A DNA stretch of 64,000 bases from Mucilaginibacter phenanthrenivorans (GTDB lineage Bacteria > Bacteroidota > Bacteroidia > Sphingobacteriales > Sphingobacteriaceae), in contig NZ_JAHVAP010000001.1 of NCBI RefSeq assembly GCF_024721155.1, positions 248,001 to 312,000 on the forward strand, in the 5' to 3' direction. The notes under the pieces are model-generated. The model saw only the letters and a program-made list of their open reading frames with translations. It did not search any database and had not been told where the DNA came from. Position 1 is the stretch's first letter. Every line of letters begins with the position of its first letter. A program made the position numbers and the translations under genes. Below, in pieces: positions 1 through 8,265 of this stretch.

Positions 1-1956
1 GATGACGCCATTGTAGTGGTTGAATCGGTGCAGCATTATATGGATGAAAAGGGCATGTCGCCCCAGGAGGCAACGGTACATGCCATGCGCGATATTTCGG
101 CACCCGTTATAGCTATTGCGTTGATATTGGCGGCTGTATTTGTTCCGGTAGGGTTTATACCTGGTATTGTAGGGCGACTATACCAGCAGTTCGCGATAAC
201 CATTGCAATTTCTGTATTGATCTCTGCATTTGTGGCCTTGTCTTTAACACCTGCGTTATGTACGCTCATTTTACGCCCGCATAAAATTGACGATAAATCA
301 AGAGGACTAAATAAATTCTTCTTTAAGTTTAATCAATGGTTTGATCGCTGGACCGGCAGGTACAGAAACGGGGTTGATAAAAGTATCAAGCACTCAAAAT
401 TTGTGATTATTATTTTGGTGTGTATAGTGGCAGGCACCATCTTGTTATTTAAAGGTAAGCCAAGCGGGTTTATTCCGCTGGAAGATGACGGCCGAATTTA
501 TGTCACCTACGATCTCCCCGAAGCATCATCAACGCAAAGAACAGTAGCTGTTTTACACGAAATGATGGATTCCATCAGCCGAGTTCCCGGCATCCTGCAT
601 TACGCAGCACTTGGTGGTTTAAATGCGGTGAGCTTTGCCAGTAAGTCAAACAGCGCCACCATATTCGTTCAGCTTAAACCATGGGACGAACGAAAAACAG
701 CTCAAACGCAGATAGGAGCAATTATAGCTAACCTGCAAAAAAGCTTGTCGAAGTTTAAGGAAGCCAACGTTGTGGCTATTCAGCCGCCCGCAATTCCTGG
801 TTTGGGAAGCACGGGCGGATTCTCCTTTATATTAGAGGAAAAAGAAGCCGGCGGAGATATTAAGAACTTTGAAAAGGTGCTTAAAACACTTACGGCAGCT
901 ATCAACAAGCGGCCGGAAATTGGCAGAGCATTTTCTTTCTTTACAGCAAGCACGCCTGCTTACCAGCTCACTATTGATCGTGAAAAGGCCAAACGTTTGG
1001 GTGTAGCCATAAGTGATATCAACAACGCACTGCAAACCTACATGGGAAGTATTTTTATTAACGACTTTACTATTTACGGTCGAAATTTCCACGTATTGGC
1101 ACAGGCGGATACCAATTATCGTACAAATATTGATAACATAGGCCAATACTTCGTACGCAACCAGGCGGGGGGGATGGTGCCGTTGAGTACGCTTACATCC
1201 TACAAGGTAATTGAGAACGCGCCATTGATATCGCATTATAACTTATTCAGATCTGCGGAAATTGATGGTAGCCCTAAGGATGGGTATAGTAGCGGCGATG
1301 CCTTAACAGCGTTGAAACAAGTGGCCGACAGTACCTTACCGCAGGGCTATGGATATGAGTTTTCGGGGCTAAGTCGTGAAGAATTGTTATCAGGTTCTAA
1401 AACCATCTACATTTTTATGCTTTCTATTGGCTTTGTATTCCTGTTCCTTGCAGCATTATATGAAAGTTGGTCGGTTCCGTTTTCGGTGTTGCTGGCGGTA
1501 CCTCTGGGTGCGTTTGGGGCGATTTTGTTTTTATCCCTTAATCCATCACTTACTAATAACGTATATGCCCAGATCGGTTTAATTACATTGATAGGACTGG
1601 CAGCTAAGAATGCCATTTTGATTGTAGAATTTGCCAAGGAGCGTGTTGACCGCGGTATGGAACTTGAAAAGGCTACATTGGATGCAGTTCGCTTGCGCTT
1701 ACGACCAATCCTGATGACATCGCTGGCATTCATCTTCGGCGTACTTCCGCTCGTTTTTGCATCCGGGGCGGGAGCCCAGGCCCGAAAGACAATCGGGATG
1801 ACTGTGTTCGGAGGGATGCTTACTGCTACCTCATTTGCGATTTTTATAGTACCGGTTTTGTTTTATATCATAACCAAGTTTGCCTACGGTAAGGAAAAGC
1901 TTGCTGAACTGGAGAAAAACTATAAACCAGACCCCGAAGTGGATCCTCAATCGTAA
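1..1956 (+). CDS. RND efflux transporter permease, C-terminal part (5-prime truncated by window)
   Basis: Inner-membrane permease of a tripartite RND (AcrB/HAE1-type) pump that couples proton influx to export of drugs or lipophilic compounds. The frame is open from base 1, so the gene begins outside the window; 651 residues are visible. It opens with DDAIVVVESV, matching the paired TM4 aspartates of AcrB (D407/D408). A later GLAAKNAILIVEF segment carries the TM10 lysine of the proton relay (AcrB K940). Between them lie the periplasmic porter and docking region and further membrane helices. The protein ends in a short polar tail. A strong intrinsic terminator follows the stop. The adaptor and outer-membrane partner are not in the window; in such operons the adaptor usually lies upstream. 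The family is certain; the substrate is unknown. Confidence 0.95.
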   Translation, partial: DDAIVVVESVQHYMDEKGMSPQEATVHAMRDISAPVIAIALILAAVFVPVGFIPGIVGRLYQQFAITIAISVLISAFVALSLTPALCTLILRPHKIDDKSRGLNKFFFKFNQWFDRWTGRYRNGVDKSIKHSKFVIIILVCIVAGTILLFKGKPSGFIPLEDDGRIYVTYDLPEASSTQRTVAVLHEMMDSISRVPGILHYAALGGLNAVSFASKSNSATIFVQLKPWDERKTAQTQIGAIIANLQKSLSKFKEANVVAIQPPAIPGLGSTGGFSFILEEKEAGGDIKNFEKVLKTLTAAINKRPEIGRAFSFFTASTPAYQLTIDREKAKRLGVAISDINNALQTYMGSIFINDFTIYGRNFHVLAQADTNYRTNIDNIGQYFVRNQAGGMVPLSTLTSYKVIENAPLISHYNLFRSAEIDGSPKDGYSSGDALTALKQVADSTLPQGYGYEFSGLSREELLSGSKTIYIFMLSIGFVFLFLAALYESWSVPFSVLLAVPLGAFGAILFLSLNPSLTNNVYAQIGLITLIGLAAKNAILIVEFAKERVDRGMELEKATLDAVRLRLRPILMTSLAFIFGVLPLVFASGAGAQARKTIGMTVFGGMLTATSFAIFIVPVLFYIITKFAYGKEKLAELEKNYKPDPEVDPQS

Positions 1957-1981
1957 AAAAGTAAATACTAAAGTAATAGAG

Positions 1982-2026
1982 AGCTTTTCATCCTACGCTT
2001 CGGCTTAGAGTGAAAAGCTTTTTTTA
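1982..2026 (+). terminator. Intrinsic terminator after the RND permease gene
   Basis: A 9-bp stem AGCTTTTCA/TGAAAAGCT (1982-1990 with 2011-2019) encloses an inner stem CTACGC/GCTTAG with one mismatch and a TTCG tetraloop, followed by a T run. It begins 25 bases after the stop codon. Confidence 0.85.
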
Positions 2027-2152
2027 TTGCCGAAATGGCAACTAATCTCTAATCTCCAGCCTCTAATCTCTAACCCCGGCTTAGCATGAAAAGCTTTTTT
2101 ATTGCGGAATGGCAACTAATCACTAATCTCTGGCCTCTAATCTCTAACCCCC
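2002..2152. repeat. Imperfect tandem duplication of about 75 bp with AATCTCTAATC tracts
   Basis: Two consecutive copies (about 2002-2077 and 2078-2152) each begin GGCTTAG, continue through GAAAAGCTTTTTTATTG and GAATGGCAACTAATC, and end in CTAATCTCTAACCCC. The copies differ by a few substitutions and short indels. The second copy duplicates the 3-prime arm and T run of the terminator without its 5-prime arm. Similar TAATCTCTAATC tracts occur at about 3057-3095 and 3173-3203. Confidence 0.7.
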
Positions 2153-2461
2153 AATCGTTCGTTACACCGTACAATTTTGACCTTTTTACCCTGCAATTTT
2201 ATCGTTAAAATTAAATTTATAAACTGAAGTGACTTGCCTTAGTGCCAGGTTGCAGTCAATAAGTTGTTAACATACCTTCCTAACTATTAAAGTTAAAAAG
2301 TCAACTGATTATCAGTAAGTAAGGAGTTAACAATTGTTAATAAAGTATGTTGATTATGAATTTTGAGACTTGTTTTACATAAAACCGACATAGATATTGG
2401 CACGGTGGCAAAGTATTTGTTTAGCGGGTGTGTATAGAATTATCTATTATTTCACACTTAA
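2153..2461. other. Intergenic region upstream of the 2462 outer-membrane protein gene
   Basis: AT-rich DNA of 309 bases without a convincing open frame. It should contain the promoter of the following gene, but I could not single out a clear Bacteroidota -33/-7 pair. Confidence 0.5.
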
Positions 2462-3040
2462 ATGAAAAACACAACAATGAAAAATTTAACAAAACTTTTA
2501 GCTTCCGCACTATTTGCAGTAGCTATATTATTCGGAACAAATGTTAAAGCCCAAACAATCACCCCTAACAAATTCCGTTTCGGACTGGGTGTTGAAGGTG
2601 GTATAGTAACAGGCGATGCGCATGACTTTTCCAATTTGGAACTAGGCGGTACTGCAAGAGTACAATACGGACTTACGCCAACTGTTGCATTGACTTTAAC
2701 ATCAGGTTATTATAATTTCTTTGGTAAAACCGTTCCCGGATTGAATGAAAAATATCAATCATTGGGCATGGTGCCAATTAAAGCTGGTGTTAAATACTTC
2801 TTCACTCAAAATTTATATTTAGCAGGTGAAGCGGGTGTTGGTATCGAAACCAAGACTTTTGCTTACCAAGGAGAACCTGATAATTTAGATTCACAAACGA
2901 ACACTAAACTTTTATTAACTCCGGGTATTGGTTATGCAAATAAACACTGGGATGTTGGTGTACGTTACGAAAACTATTCAGGACAAGACGTTAACTATGG
3001 TATAGTTGGCTTACGTGTGGCTTATGGCTTTGGCTTGTAA
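2462..3040 (+). CDS. Small outer-membrane beta-barrel protein
   Basis: A 192-residue exported protein that I cannot assign to a named transporter. A signal peptide (basic MKNTTMKNLTK, hydrophobic LLASALFAVAILFG, cleavage after VKA) is followed by alternating hydrophobic and polar strands with glycine turns (for example RFGLGVEGGI, VALTLTSGYYNF, LYLAGEAGVGIETK). It ends VGLRVAYGFGL, a typical C-terminal barrel strand. The length fits an eight-stranded OmpA/OmpX-like or opacity-type barrel. The first ATG is used; an alternative ATG five codons in would also give a good signal peptide. It stands alone, converges on the aminotransferase gene and shares a terminator with it. Confidence 0.8.
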   Translation: MKNTTMKNLTKLLASALFAVAILFGTNVKAQTITPNKFRFGLGVEGGIVTGDAHDFSNLELGGTARVQYGLTPTVALTLTSGYYNFFGKTVPGLNEKYQSLGMVPIKAGVKYFFTQNLYLAGEAGVGIETKTFAYQGEPDNLDSQTNTKLLLTPGIGYANKHWDVGVRYENYSGQDVNYGIVGLRVAYGFGL

Positions 3041-3114
3041 GTTAGAGCTTAGTTAATTTGAGATTAGAGATTAGCTGATCTCCGAGATTAGTTAACCAGA
3101 TATTAATAACAATA

Positions 3115-3157
3115 AAAAGGAAAGCCTTCGCAAATTTGCGAAGGCTTTCTTTTTATT
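3115..3157. terminator. Bidirectional intrinsic terminator
   Basis: A perfect 28-base palindrome (3121-3148; arms AAAGCCTTCGCAAA/TTTGCGAAGGCTTT) is flanked by an A-rich stretch on the left and a T-rich stretch on the right. It lies between two convergent genes and can serve both. Confidence 0.85.
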
Positions 3158-3201
3158 TAAGAGCGAAGTTACCTAATCTCTAATTAACAAGTCTCTAATC
3201 C

Positions 3202-4395
3202 CTAAGACAACTTTCCTAAAGCTTCTTTTATCCTTCTTACCGCCTCGATCAATTTATCTTCGGCAGCAGCGTAGCTAATGCGGATCGATTTTTTATCGCC
3301 GAATGAATCACCACCTACAGTAGCAACGTGGCCTTCTTCTAAAAGGTAGATTGCAAGCTCATCGGCATCATTGATGGTTTTGCCGTTATAGCTTTTGCCG
3401 AAGAATGAAGTAACATCAGGGAAGAAGTAAAATGCGCCTTCGGGTAAGTTTACCTTTACGCCATCAATCTCTTTCAATAAGCCATAAACCAGGTCACGGC
3501 GTTTTTTAAAGGCCGCACGCATTTCTAAAACGCTTTCCAGTCCGCCTTCATAAGCTGCAACACCCGCACGCTGTGTAATTGAACAAGTACCAGAAGTTAT
3601 CTGGCCCTGCATTTTATCACAAGCATTTGCAATCTCGATGTTCGAAGCAGTATAGCCAATTCTCCAGCCAGTCATGGCAAACGCCTTCGACCAGCCGTTT
3701 ATAATGATCACACGGTCTTTTATATAATCGAACTGTGCAATTGATTCGTGTTTGTCAACAAAGTTGATGTGCTCATAAATCTCGTCAGAAAGAATATAGA
3801 TCTCAGGATTTTTTTCAAACACCTTAGCAAGTCCTTCCAGTTCGCTTTTGCTGTAAACGCTGCCGGTAGGGTTACATGGCGACGAGAACATGAATAATTT
3901 TGTCTTAGGAGTGATGGCTGCTTCCAGCTGTTCAGGAGTGATCTTGAAATCCTGCTCAACTGGAGCTTCAATAAATACACTTACACCTTCAGCAAGCTTA
4001 ACAACTTCGCTGTACGATACCCAATAAGGGGTAGGGATAATAACTTCATCACCCGGGTTAACCAGGCATAAAACCGCATTGGCAATAGCTTGTTTAGCAC
4101 CGGTCGAAACAACTATCTGGCTGAAATCATAATCCAGGCCATTCTCGTTCTTTAACTTGGCTGATACCGCCTTACGAAGATCAGGATAGCCCGATACCGG
4201 AGTATAATAGGTAAGGTTTTTATCCATGGCCTGCTTGGCAGCTTCCTTTATGTGCTCAGGGGTATGAAAATCCGGTTCGCCAAAGCTAAGGCTGATCACA
4301 TCTACACCCTTCGCGGCAAGTTCGCGGCCCATTTTGGCCATCTTGATAGTCGCTGATTCCGACAGGTTATTGATCCTGTTACTTAATGTACTCAT
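3202..4395 (-). CDS. Pyridoxal-phosphate-dependent class I aminotransferase (aspartate aminotransferase type)
   Basis: A 397-residue fold-type I aminotransferase, probably transferring the amino group of aspartate or a related amino acid to 2-oxoglutarate in the cytoplasm. Landmarks are SFGEPDFHTP near residue 40, the cofactor-binding asparagine in SSPCNPTG (N175), the pyridine-nitrogen aspartate in ILSDEIYEH (D204), the Schiff-base lysine in GWSKAFAMTGWRIGY (K237), and an arginine in KSIRISYAA near the end for the substrate carboxylate. Length and motifs fit the Ib subgroup of bacterial aspartate aminotransferases. It is transcribed alone. The exact substrate (aspartate, prephenate, aromatic or alanine) cannot be read from sequence. 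Confidence 0.93.
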   Translation of the reverse strand: MSTLSNRINNLSESATIKMAKMGRELAAKGVDVISLSFGEPDFHTPEHIKEAAKQAMDKNLTYYTPVSGYPDLRKAVSAKLKNENGLDYDFSQIVVSTGAKQAIANAVLCLVNPGDEVIIPTPYWVSYSEVVKLAEGVSVFIEAPVEQDFKITPEQLEAAITPKTKLFMFSSPCNPTGSVYSKSELEGLAKVFEKNPEIYILSDEIYEHINFVDKHESIAQFDYIKDRVIIINGWSKAFAMTGWRIGYTASNIEIANACDKMQGQITSGTCSITQRAGVAAYEGGLESVLEMRAAFKKRRDLVYGLLKEIDGVKVNLPEGAFYFFPDVTSFFGKSYNGKTINDADELAIYLLEEGHVATVGGDSFGDKKSIRISYAAAEDKLIEAVRRIKEALGKLS

Positions 4396-4856
4396 ATTGT
4401 TTTTAATTATTGCGCGGCAAATATAGAAAAAGTCCTAAGTTCGAAGTAATTAGTCTTCAATCAATAACAATACATCCACTGAAAAACGCTACTATTCAGC
4501 GCTGAATTTTGCAAAAGATTTAATATTAAAGCCGATTTTTAATTTTTATAATTAAAATCTAAATCTGCTTGGTTGGTACGTTACGAAACTGTTAAATCTT
4601 TATGTAATTTAAATGAAATGTAGAGACGCAATATTTTGCGTCTCTTGCGCGAAAGGTATCCCAGGTTTCCAGGGAGAACACAGTCAACAGAATTGGATGG
4701 CGATGATCTTTTAAGCGGGAGACGCAATATTTTGCGTCTCTACAAAAAATTGAAACCATTATAGCTCAATTGCTTCCTTTCTTTTAACCATCAAACGGCA
4801 ATTAATATTTACATAACGCATAAAAAGCCTATTTTTGCCCGCAAATACCCGTCGTT
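4396..4856. other. Intergenic region between divergent aminotransferase and CDF genes
   Basis: 461 bases without a gene. It must hold the promoters of both flanking genes and contains the 124-bp inverted-repeat element at 4620-4743. The remaining sequence is AT-rich and unremarkable. Confidence 0.6.
4620..4743. repeat. MITE/REPIN-like element with 25-bp terminal inverted repeats
   Basis: The left end begins GTAGAGACGCAATATT and ends GCGTCTC (4620-4644). The right end (4719-4743) is its near-perfect inverse, ending GCGTCTCTAC. Each end is itself a hairpin with a 9-bp stem GAGACGCAA/TTGCGTCTC and a TATT loop. About 74 bases of non-coding DNA lie between. The arrangement is that of a non-autonomous mobile repeat or a REP doublet. 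No transposase is encoded in it. Confidence 0.7.
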
Positions 4857-5828
4857 TTGAAAGAACAGAAAAGGATCATACTAATAGCATTAATAGTTGG
4901 AATAGTCCTGATGCTGGCGAAATTCGGCGCCTATTTTTTAACCGCTTCAAATTTTGTACTTACCGATGCTGCCGAAAGCATTGTTAACGTTTTGGCCAGT
5001 TCCTTTGCATTTTTTAGCATTTACCTCGCTGCCCAGCCACGGGATGAAAATCACCCTTATGGACATGGTAAAGTTGAATATTTCTCAGTTTTTATAGAGG
5101 GATCGCTTATTGCTATTGCCGCAATCATCATCATTGTAAAATCTGTTTACGGTATATTTTACCCGGCTGCAATTCACGATCTGTTAACAGGCGCAATAAT
5201 TATAGGCATAACAGGTGTTATAAATGGTGGCTTAGGTTACTATATGATAAAAAGGGGCAAGTTGTTGCCATCAATAACTATTGAAGCCGATGGCAGGCAC
5301 CTGCTGGCTGATATGGTAACCAGTATTGGTCTGGTGGTGGGTTTGCTGCTTATTCATTTTACAAAAATATTATGGCTGGATAGTGCGCTATCAATATTAG
5401 TAGCTTTGTATATTTTGTTTAGCGGCTATAAACTTGTACGCCGGTCTGTATCTGGCTTAATGGATGAGGCCGATTTTGATGTGGTAACCGAACTGGTAAA
5501 GGTTTTGAATGAAAAGCGGAAGGACTCATGGATAGATATTCACAATTTTCGTGCACAGAAATACGGCAATGAATTGCATATCGATTGCCATTTAACCTTG
5601 CCAAACTATTTTGATCTTAACAGGGTTCATGAGGAGGTTAAATCGGTTGACAGGCTTATCAACAGGGAAGTAACAAAAACGGAGCTCTTTATTCATGCAG
5701 ACCCATGTTTACCTGAGTGTTGTCACTATTGCAATATGCCTAATTGCCCCATCAGGAGCGAGGCAAAAACAGAAGATATAACGTGGACGATGGATAAGAT
5801 CATCCGAAATAAAAAACACTTTGAATAA
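4857..5828 (+). CDS. Cation diffusion facilitator family transporter
   Basis: A 323-residue CDF-family metal/proton antiporter of the inner membrane, expected to export zinc, iron, manganese or similar divalent ions. About six membrane helices occupy residues 5-205. TM2 has the metal-site pattern in NFVLTDAAESIVN, followed by HPYGHGKVEYFS, a CDF hallmark. A second metal site lies in EADGRHLLADMVTS. The cytoplasmic domain (about 210-285) is followed by an unusual cysteine-rich tail, CLPECCHYCNMPNCP. The start codon is TTG at 4857. The stop TAA overlaps the ATG of the NUDIX gene by one base, indicating translational coupling. Confidence 0.92.
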   Translation: MKEQKRIILIALIVGIVLMLAKFGAYFLTASNFVLTDAAESIVNVLASSFAFFSIYLAAQPRDENHPYGHGKVEYFSVFIEGSLIAIAAIIIIVKSVYGIFYPAAIHDLLTGAIIIGITGVINGGLGYYMIKRGKLLPSITIEADGRHLLADMVTSIGLVVGLLLIHFTKILWLDSALSILVALYILFSGYKLVRRSVSGLMDEADFDVVTELVKVLNEKRKDSWIDIHNFRAQKYGNELHIDCHLTLPNYFDLNRVHEEVKSVDRLINREVTKTELFIHADPCLPECCHYCNMPNCPIRSEAKTEDITWTMDKIIRNKKHFE

Positions 5829-6268
5829 TGTACCCATTTAACGTGCGTGTGTATGGCATTTTAATAAACGATGCCAATGAAGTACTGATAAGCGATGAGC
5901 AGGAATATGGCATGCAGTTTACCAAGTTCCCTGGCGGTGGACTGGAATTTGGAGAGGGGCTCATTGACGGCCTTAAACGTGAGTTTGTAGAGGAATGCAA
6001 TATCAATGTCGAGGTGGTTAGCCATTTTTACACCACCGATTTCTTCGTAAAATCGGCATTTAATGAATCGCAGATCGTCAGTGTTTATTACGTTGTTAAA
6101 AACGTTGATCCTATTAATTTTGCCATAAAAACAGTTCAGTTTGATTTTGACGGGGACGGAGAGGTGTTACAATCATTCCGCCTTGTTAAGCTGGATGAAT
6201 TGCAGCCGGATGAATTTATTTTTCCGACAGATAAACATGTGGTAAAGCTTTTAATAAATAACATATGA
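5828..6268 (+). CDS. NUDIX hydrolase
   Basis: A 146-residue pyrophosphohydrolase of the NUDIX family, cleaving a nucleoside-diphosphate-linked substrate in the cytoplasm. The NUDIX box is complete: G37, E43 and R51-E52-F-V-E55-E56 in GGLEFGEGLIDGLKREFVEE. Short flanking strands make up the rest of the fold and there is no extra domain. It is the middle gene of a coupled trio: its start overlaps the CDF stop by one base and its TGA overlaps the bioA ATG (ATGA). The substrate is unknown. The tight linkage with bioA is noteworthy but does not by itself show a role in biotin synthesis. Confidence 0.92.
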   Translation: MYPFNVRVYGILINDANEVLISDEQEYGMQFTKFPGGGLEFGEGLIDGLKREFVEECNINVEVVSHFYTTDFFVKSAFNESQIVSVYYVVKNVDPINFAIKTVQFDFDGDGEVLQSFRLVKLDELQPDEFIFPTDKHVVKLLINNI

Positions 6269-7530
6269 GCCTGGTTGAGAGAGATTTAAAAGCAATATGG
6301 CATCCCTATACTCAAATGCAAACCGCGCTGCCGCCTGTACCGATAGTACGCGGTGAAGGCACTTGTTTGTTCGACGAAAACGGGAAGAAATATATTGATG
6401 CGGTATCATCCTGGTGGGTAAATATCCACGGACATGCACATCCGCACATCGCTAAAAAGGTAGCCGAACAGCTAACTAAACTGGAACACGTGATCTTCGC
6501 CGGTTTTACCCATGAGGGCGCAGTTGAATTAGCGGAACGCTTACTTAAGTTGTTGCCTGCCAGCCAGGAAAAAGTGTTTTATTCTGATAATGGTTCAACG
6601 GCCATTGAGGTGGCCATTAAGATGTGCCTGCAATACTGGCACAATAAGGGTAAGGGAAAAACAAAGATCCTTGCGTTTAACAATGCCTATCATGGCGATA
6701 CCTTCGGTGCGATGGCGGTAAGCGGCCGAAGTGCTTTTACTGCCGCATTTGATTCATTACTGTTTGAGGTTGAGTTTATTGATTTGCCAAATAACGGGAA
6801 TATCGAAAGTATCAAATCTCAGATCTCAGATCTCAAATCTGAACTGGCGTGTTTTATATTTGAACCATTGGTACAAGGCGCGGGCGGCATGATCATGTAT
6901 GAGGCTAAATACCTGAACGAGTTGATGGCGCATTGCCGGAAGGAAGGTGTTTTGATGATTGACGATGAGGTTTTTACCGGATTTGGTCGTACAGGGAAAT
7001 CATTTGCCTGCGATCACGTAATGGTACAGCCGGATATTATGTGCTTTTCAAAAGGCTTAACAGGTGGCACCATGGCGCTGGGTGTTACAACCTGTAGCAA
7101 GGAGATTTATGACGCCTTTCTTTCGGATGATAAGCTAAAAACTTTATTTCATGGGCATTCGTTTACCGCTAACCCGGTAGCGTGTGCCGCCGCACTGGCA
7201 AGCATGGATTTGTTTACGGAGCCATCGACTAAAGAGAATATTGAAAGGATTGTTAAATCACACAGCGAGTTTTTACTGAAAATTCAACATCACCCTAAAA
7301 TAAAAACAATTCGCCAAACTGGGACTATATTGGCGATGGAGTGGGAGACGGGCAATAATACCTCGTACTTTAACTCATTGAGGGATACCCTGTACCAGTA
7401 TTTTTTAGATGCCGGAATAATTTTACGTCCGCTTGGAAATACTATTTACATTTTACCGCCGTATTGTATAACGGACGAAGAATTGAGTTACATCTACAAT
7501 AAAATTGAGCAGGCGCTCCAAGAAATTTAA
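6265..7530 (+). CDS. bioA: Adenosylmethionine-8-amino-7-oxononanoate aminotransferase (BioA)
   Basis: PLP enzyme of biotin synthesis: it transfers the amino group of S-adenosylmethionine to 8-amino-7-oxononanoate to give 7,8-diaminononanoate. The 421 residues start with the BioA signature DLKAIWHPYTQM; SSWWVNIHGHAHP carries the substrate-site tryptophans. The cofactor aspartate is in MIDDEVFTGFGRTGK (D234) and the Schiff-base lysine in CFSKGLTGG (K263). The start overlaps the NUDIX stop by four bases. No other biotin gene is in the window. Codons 181-193 lie in a run of AATCTCAGATCTCAG-type DNA resembling the local intergenic repeats, in a region that is variable in BioA proteins. Confidence 0.95.
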   Translation: MSLVERDLKAIWHPYTQMQTALPPVPIVRGEGTCLFDENGKKYIDAVSSWWVNIHGHAHPHIAKKVAEQLTKLEHVIFAGFTHEGAVELAERLLKLLPASQEKVFYSDNGSTAIEVAIKMCLQYWHNKGKGKTKILAFNNAYHGDTFGAMAVSGRSAFTAAFDSLLFEVEFIDLPNNGNIESIKSQISDLKSELACFIFEPLVQGAGGMIMYEAKYLNELMAHCRKEGVLMIDDEVFTGFGRTGKSFACDHVMVQPDIMCFSKGLTGGTMALGVTTCSKEIYDAFLSDDKLKTLFHGHSFTANPVACAAALASMDLFTEPSTKENIERIVKSHSEFLLKIQHHPKIKTIRQTGTILAMEWETGNNTSYFNSLRDTLYQYFLDAGIILRPLGNTIYILPPYCITDEELSYIYNKIEQALQEI

Positions 7531-7534
7531 TTAG

Positions 7535-7605
7535 GATTACACTGATTGGGTGAAAGATTACACCGATTAATAAATCAGTGTAATCGCCCTCAAATCGGTG
7601 GAATC
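7535..7605. repeat. Cluster of four 13-bp repeats, two direct and two inverted
   Basis: GATTACACTGATT at 7535-7547 and GATTACACCGATT at 7556-7568 are followed by the inverse forms AATCAGTGTAATC at 7573-7585 and AATCGGTGGAATC at 7593-7605. The outermost and inner pairs can form nested hairpins. The cluster fills most of the 88-base gap after bioA. Confidence 0.7.
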
Positions 7606-7618
7606 AAAGAACTAAACT

Positions 7619-8239
7619 ATGGAATTAAATAAAATTTTACCTTTAATAGTCAATGATAACGTACTGCATTCCAAATGGTTAAATACGTTGTCATTAATGG
7701 AAAATACAGGTGCGCGCAAGATTTCTGCTAGTGAGGATCCGCAGACCGTTACCTACATTATTTTAAAGCATGCTGCCGAGGAACATCGACATGCTTTCTA
7801 CCTGAAAAAGCAAATAGAAAAAACCAAGGGCGATTGTCCAACTTACGCTCCCGAGTTTTTGTTGGCTCCAACCTACAGCAAATATTACCTTAACCAGCTG
7901 GACGTACTGGTAAGCAGGTATTTAAAGCAGGAACTAAATCTTTCTGGTAAGGAGCTGCGCTTCGCCGCCTACCTGCTGGTTACTTATGCTATTGAAGTTA
8001 GGGCCGATGAGCTTTATCCGATATACCAGGATGAATTGGACAAATCGAATAGCAAGGTAAATGTTAAGTCGATCATTTTGGAGGAAGAGGGGCATTTGGA
8101 GGAAATGATCAACCAGCTTAAAAGCTTTTCGCCCCAATGGGAGCAACATGCGCAAAAAGCCGTTGAACTTGAAGCGGAATTATTTAATAGCTGGGTTTCA
8201 GCACTTGCTGCGGAACTTATGCCCTCAATGGCATCCTGA
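7619..8239 (+). CDS. Ferritin-like di-iron-type protein of unknown function
   Basis: A 206-residue, mostly helical cytoplasmic protein that I do not recognise as a named family. It has the residue pattern of a di-iron four-helix bundle: a glutamate in helix 1 (E28 in SLMENTG), ExxH in helix 2 (E55 and H58 in AEEHRHAFY), a glutamate in helix 3 (E126 in YAIEVRADE) and ExxH in helix 4 (E156 and H159 in LEEEGHLEE). This is the spacing logic of ferritin, rubrerythrin and related oxidases. There is no signal peptide. It may be an iron-binding or oxygen-activating protein. The 88-base repeat cluster separates it from bioA, so co-transcription is uncertain. The fold is inferred, not proven. Confidence 0.7.
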   Translation: MELNKILPLIVNDNVLHSKWLNTLSLMENTGARKISASEDPQTVTYIILKHAAEEHRHAFYLKKQIEKTKGDCPTYAPEFLLAPTYSKYYLNQLDVLVSRYLKQELNLSGKELRFAAYLLVTYAIEVRADELYPIYQDELDKSNSKVNVKSIILEEEGHLEEMINQLKSFSPQWEQHAQKAVELEAELFNSWVSALAAELMPSMAS

Positions 8240-8265
8240 AGTTTATATCTGTACAGCAGTTGAAG

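Noticed and set aside
832..1236. Minus-strand frame of 134 codons inside the RND permease gene
   Set aside because: Antisense shadow of a clear family gene; composition is not protein-like.
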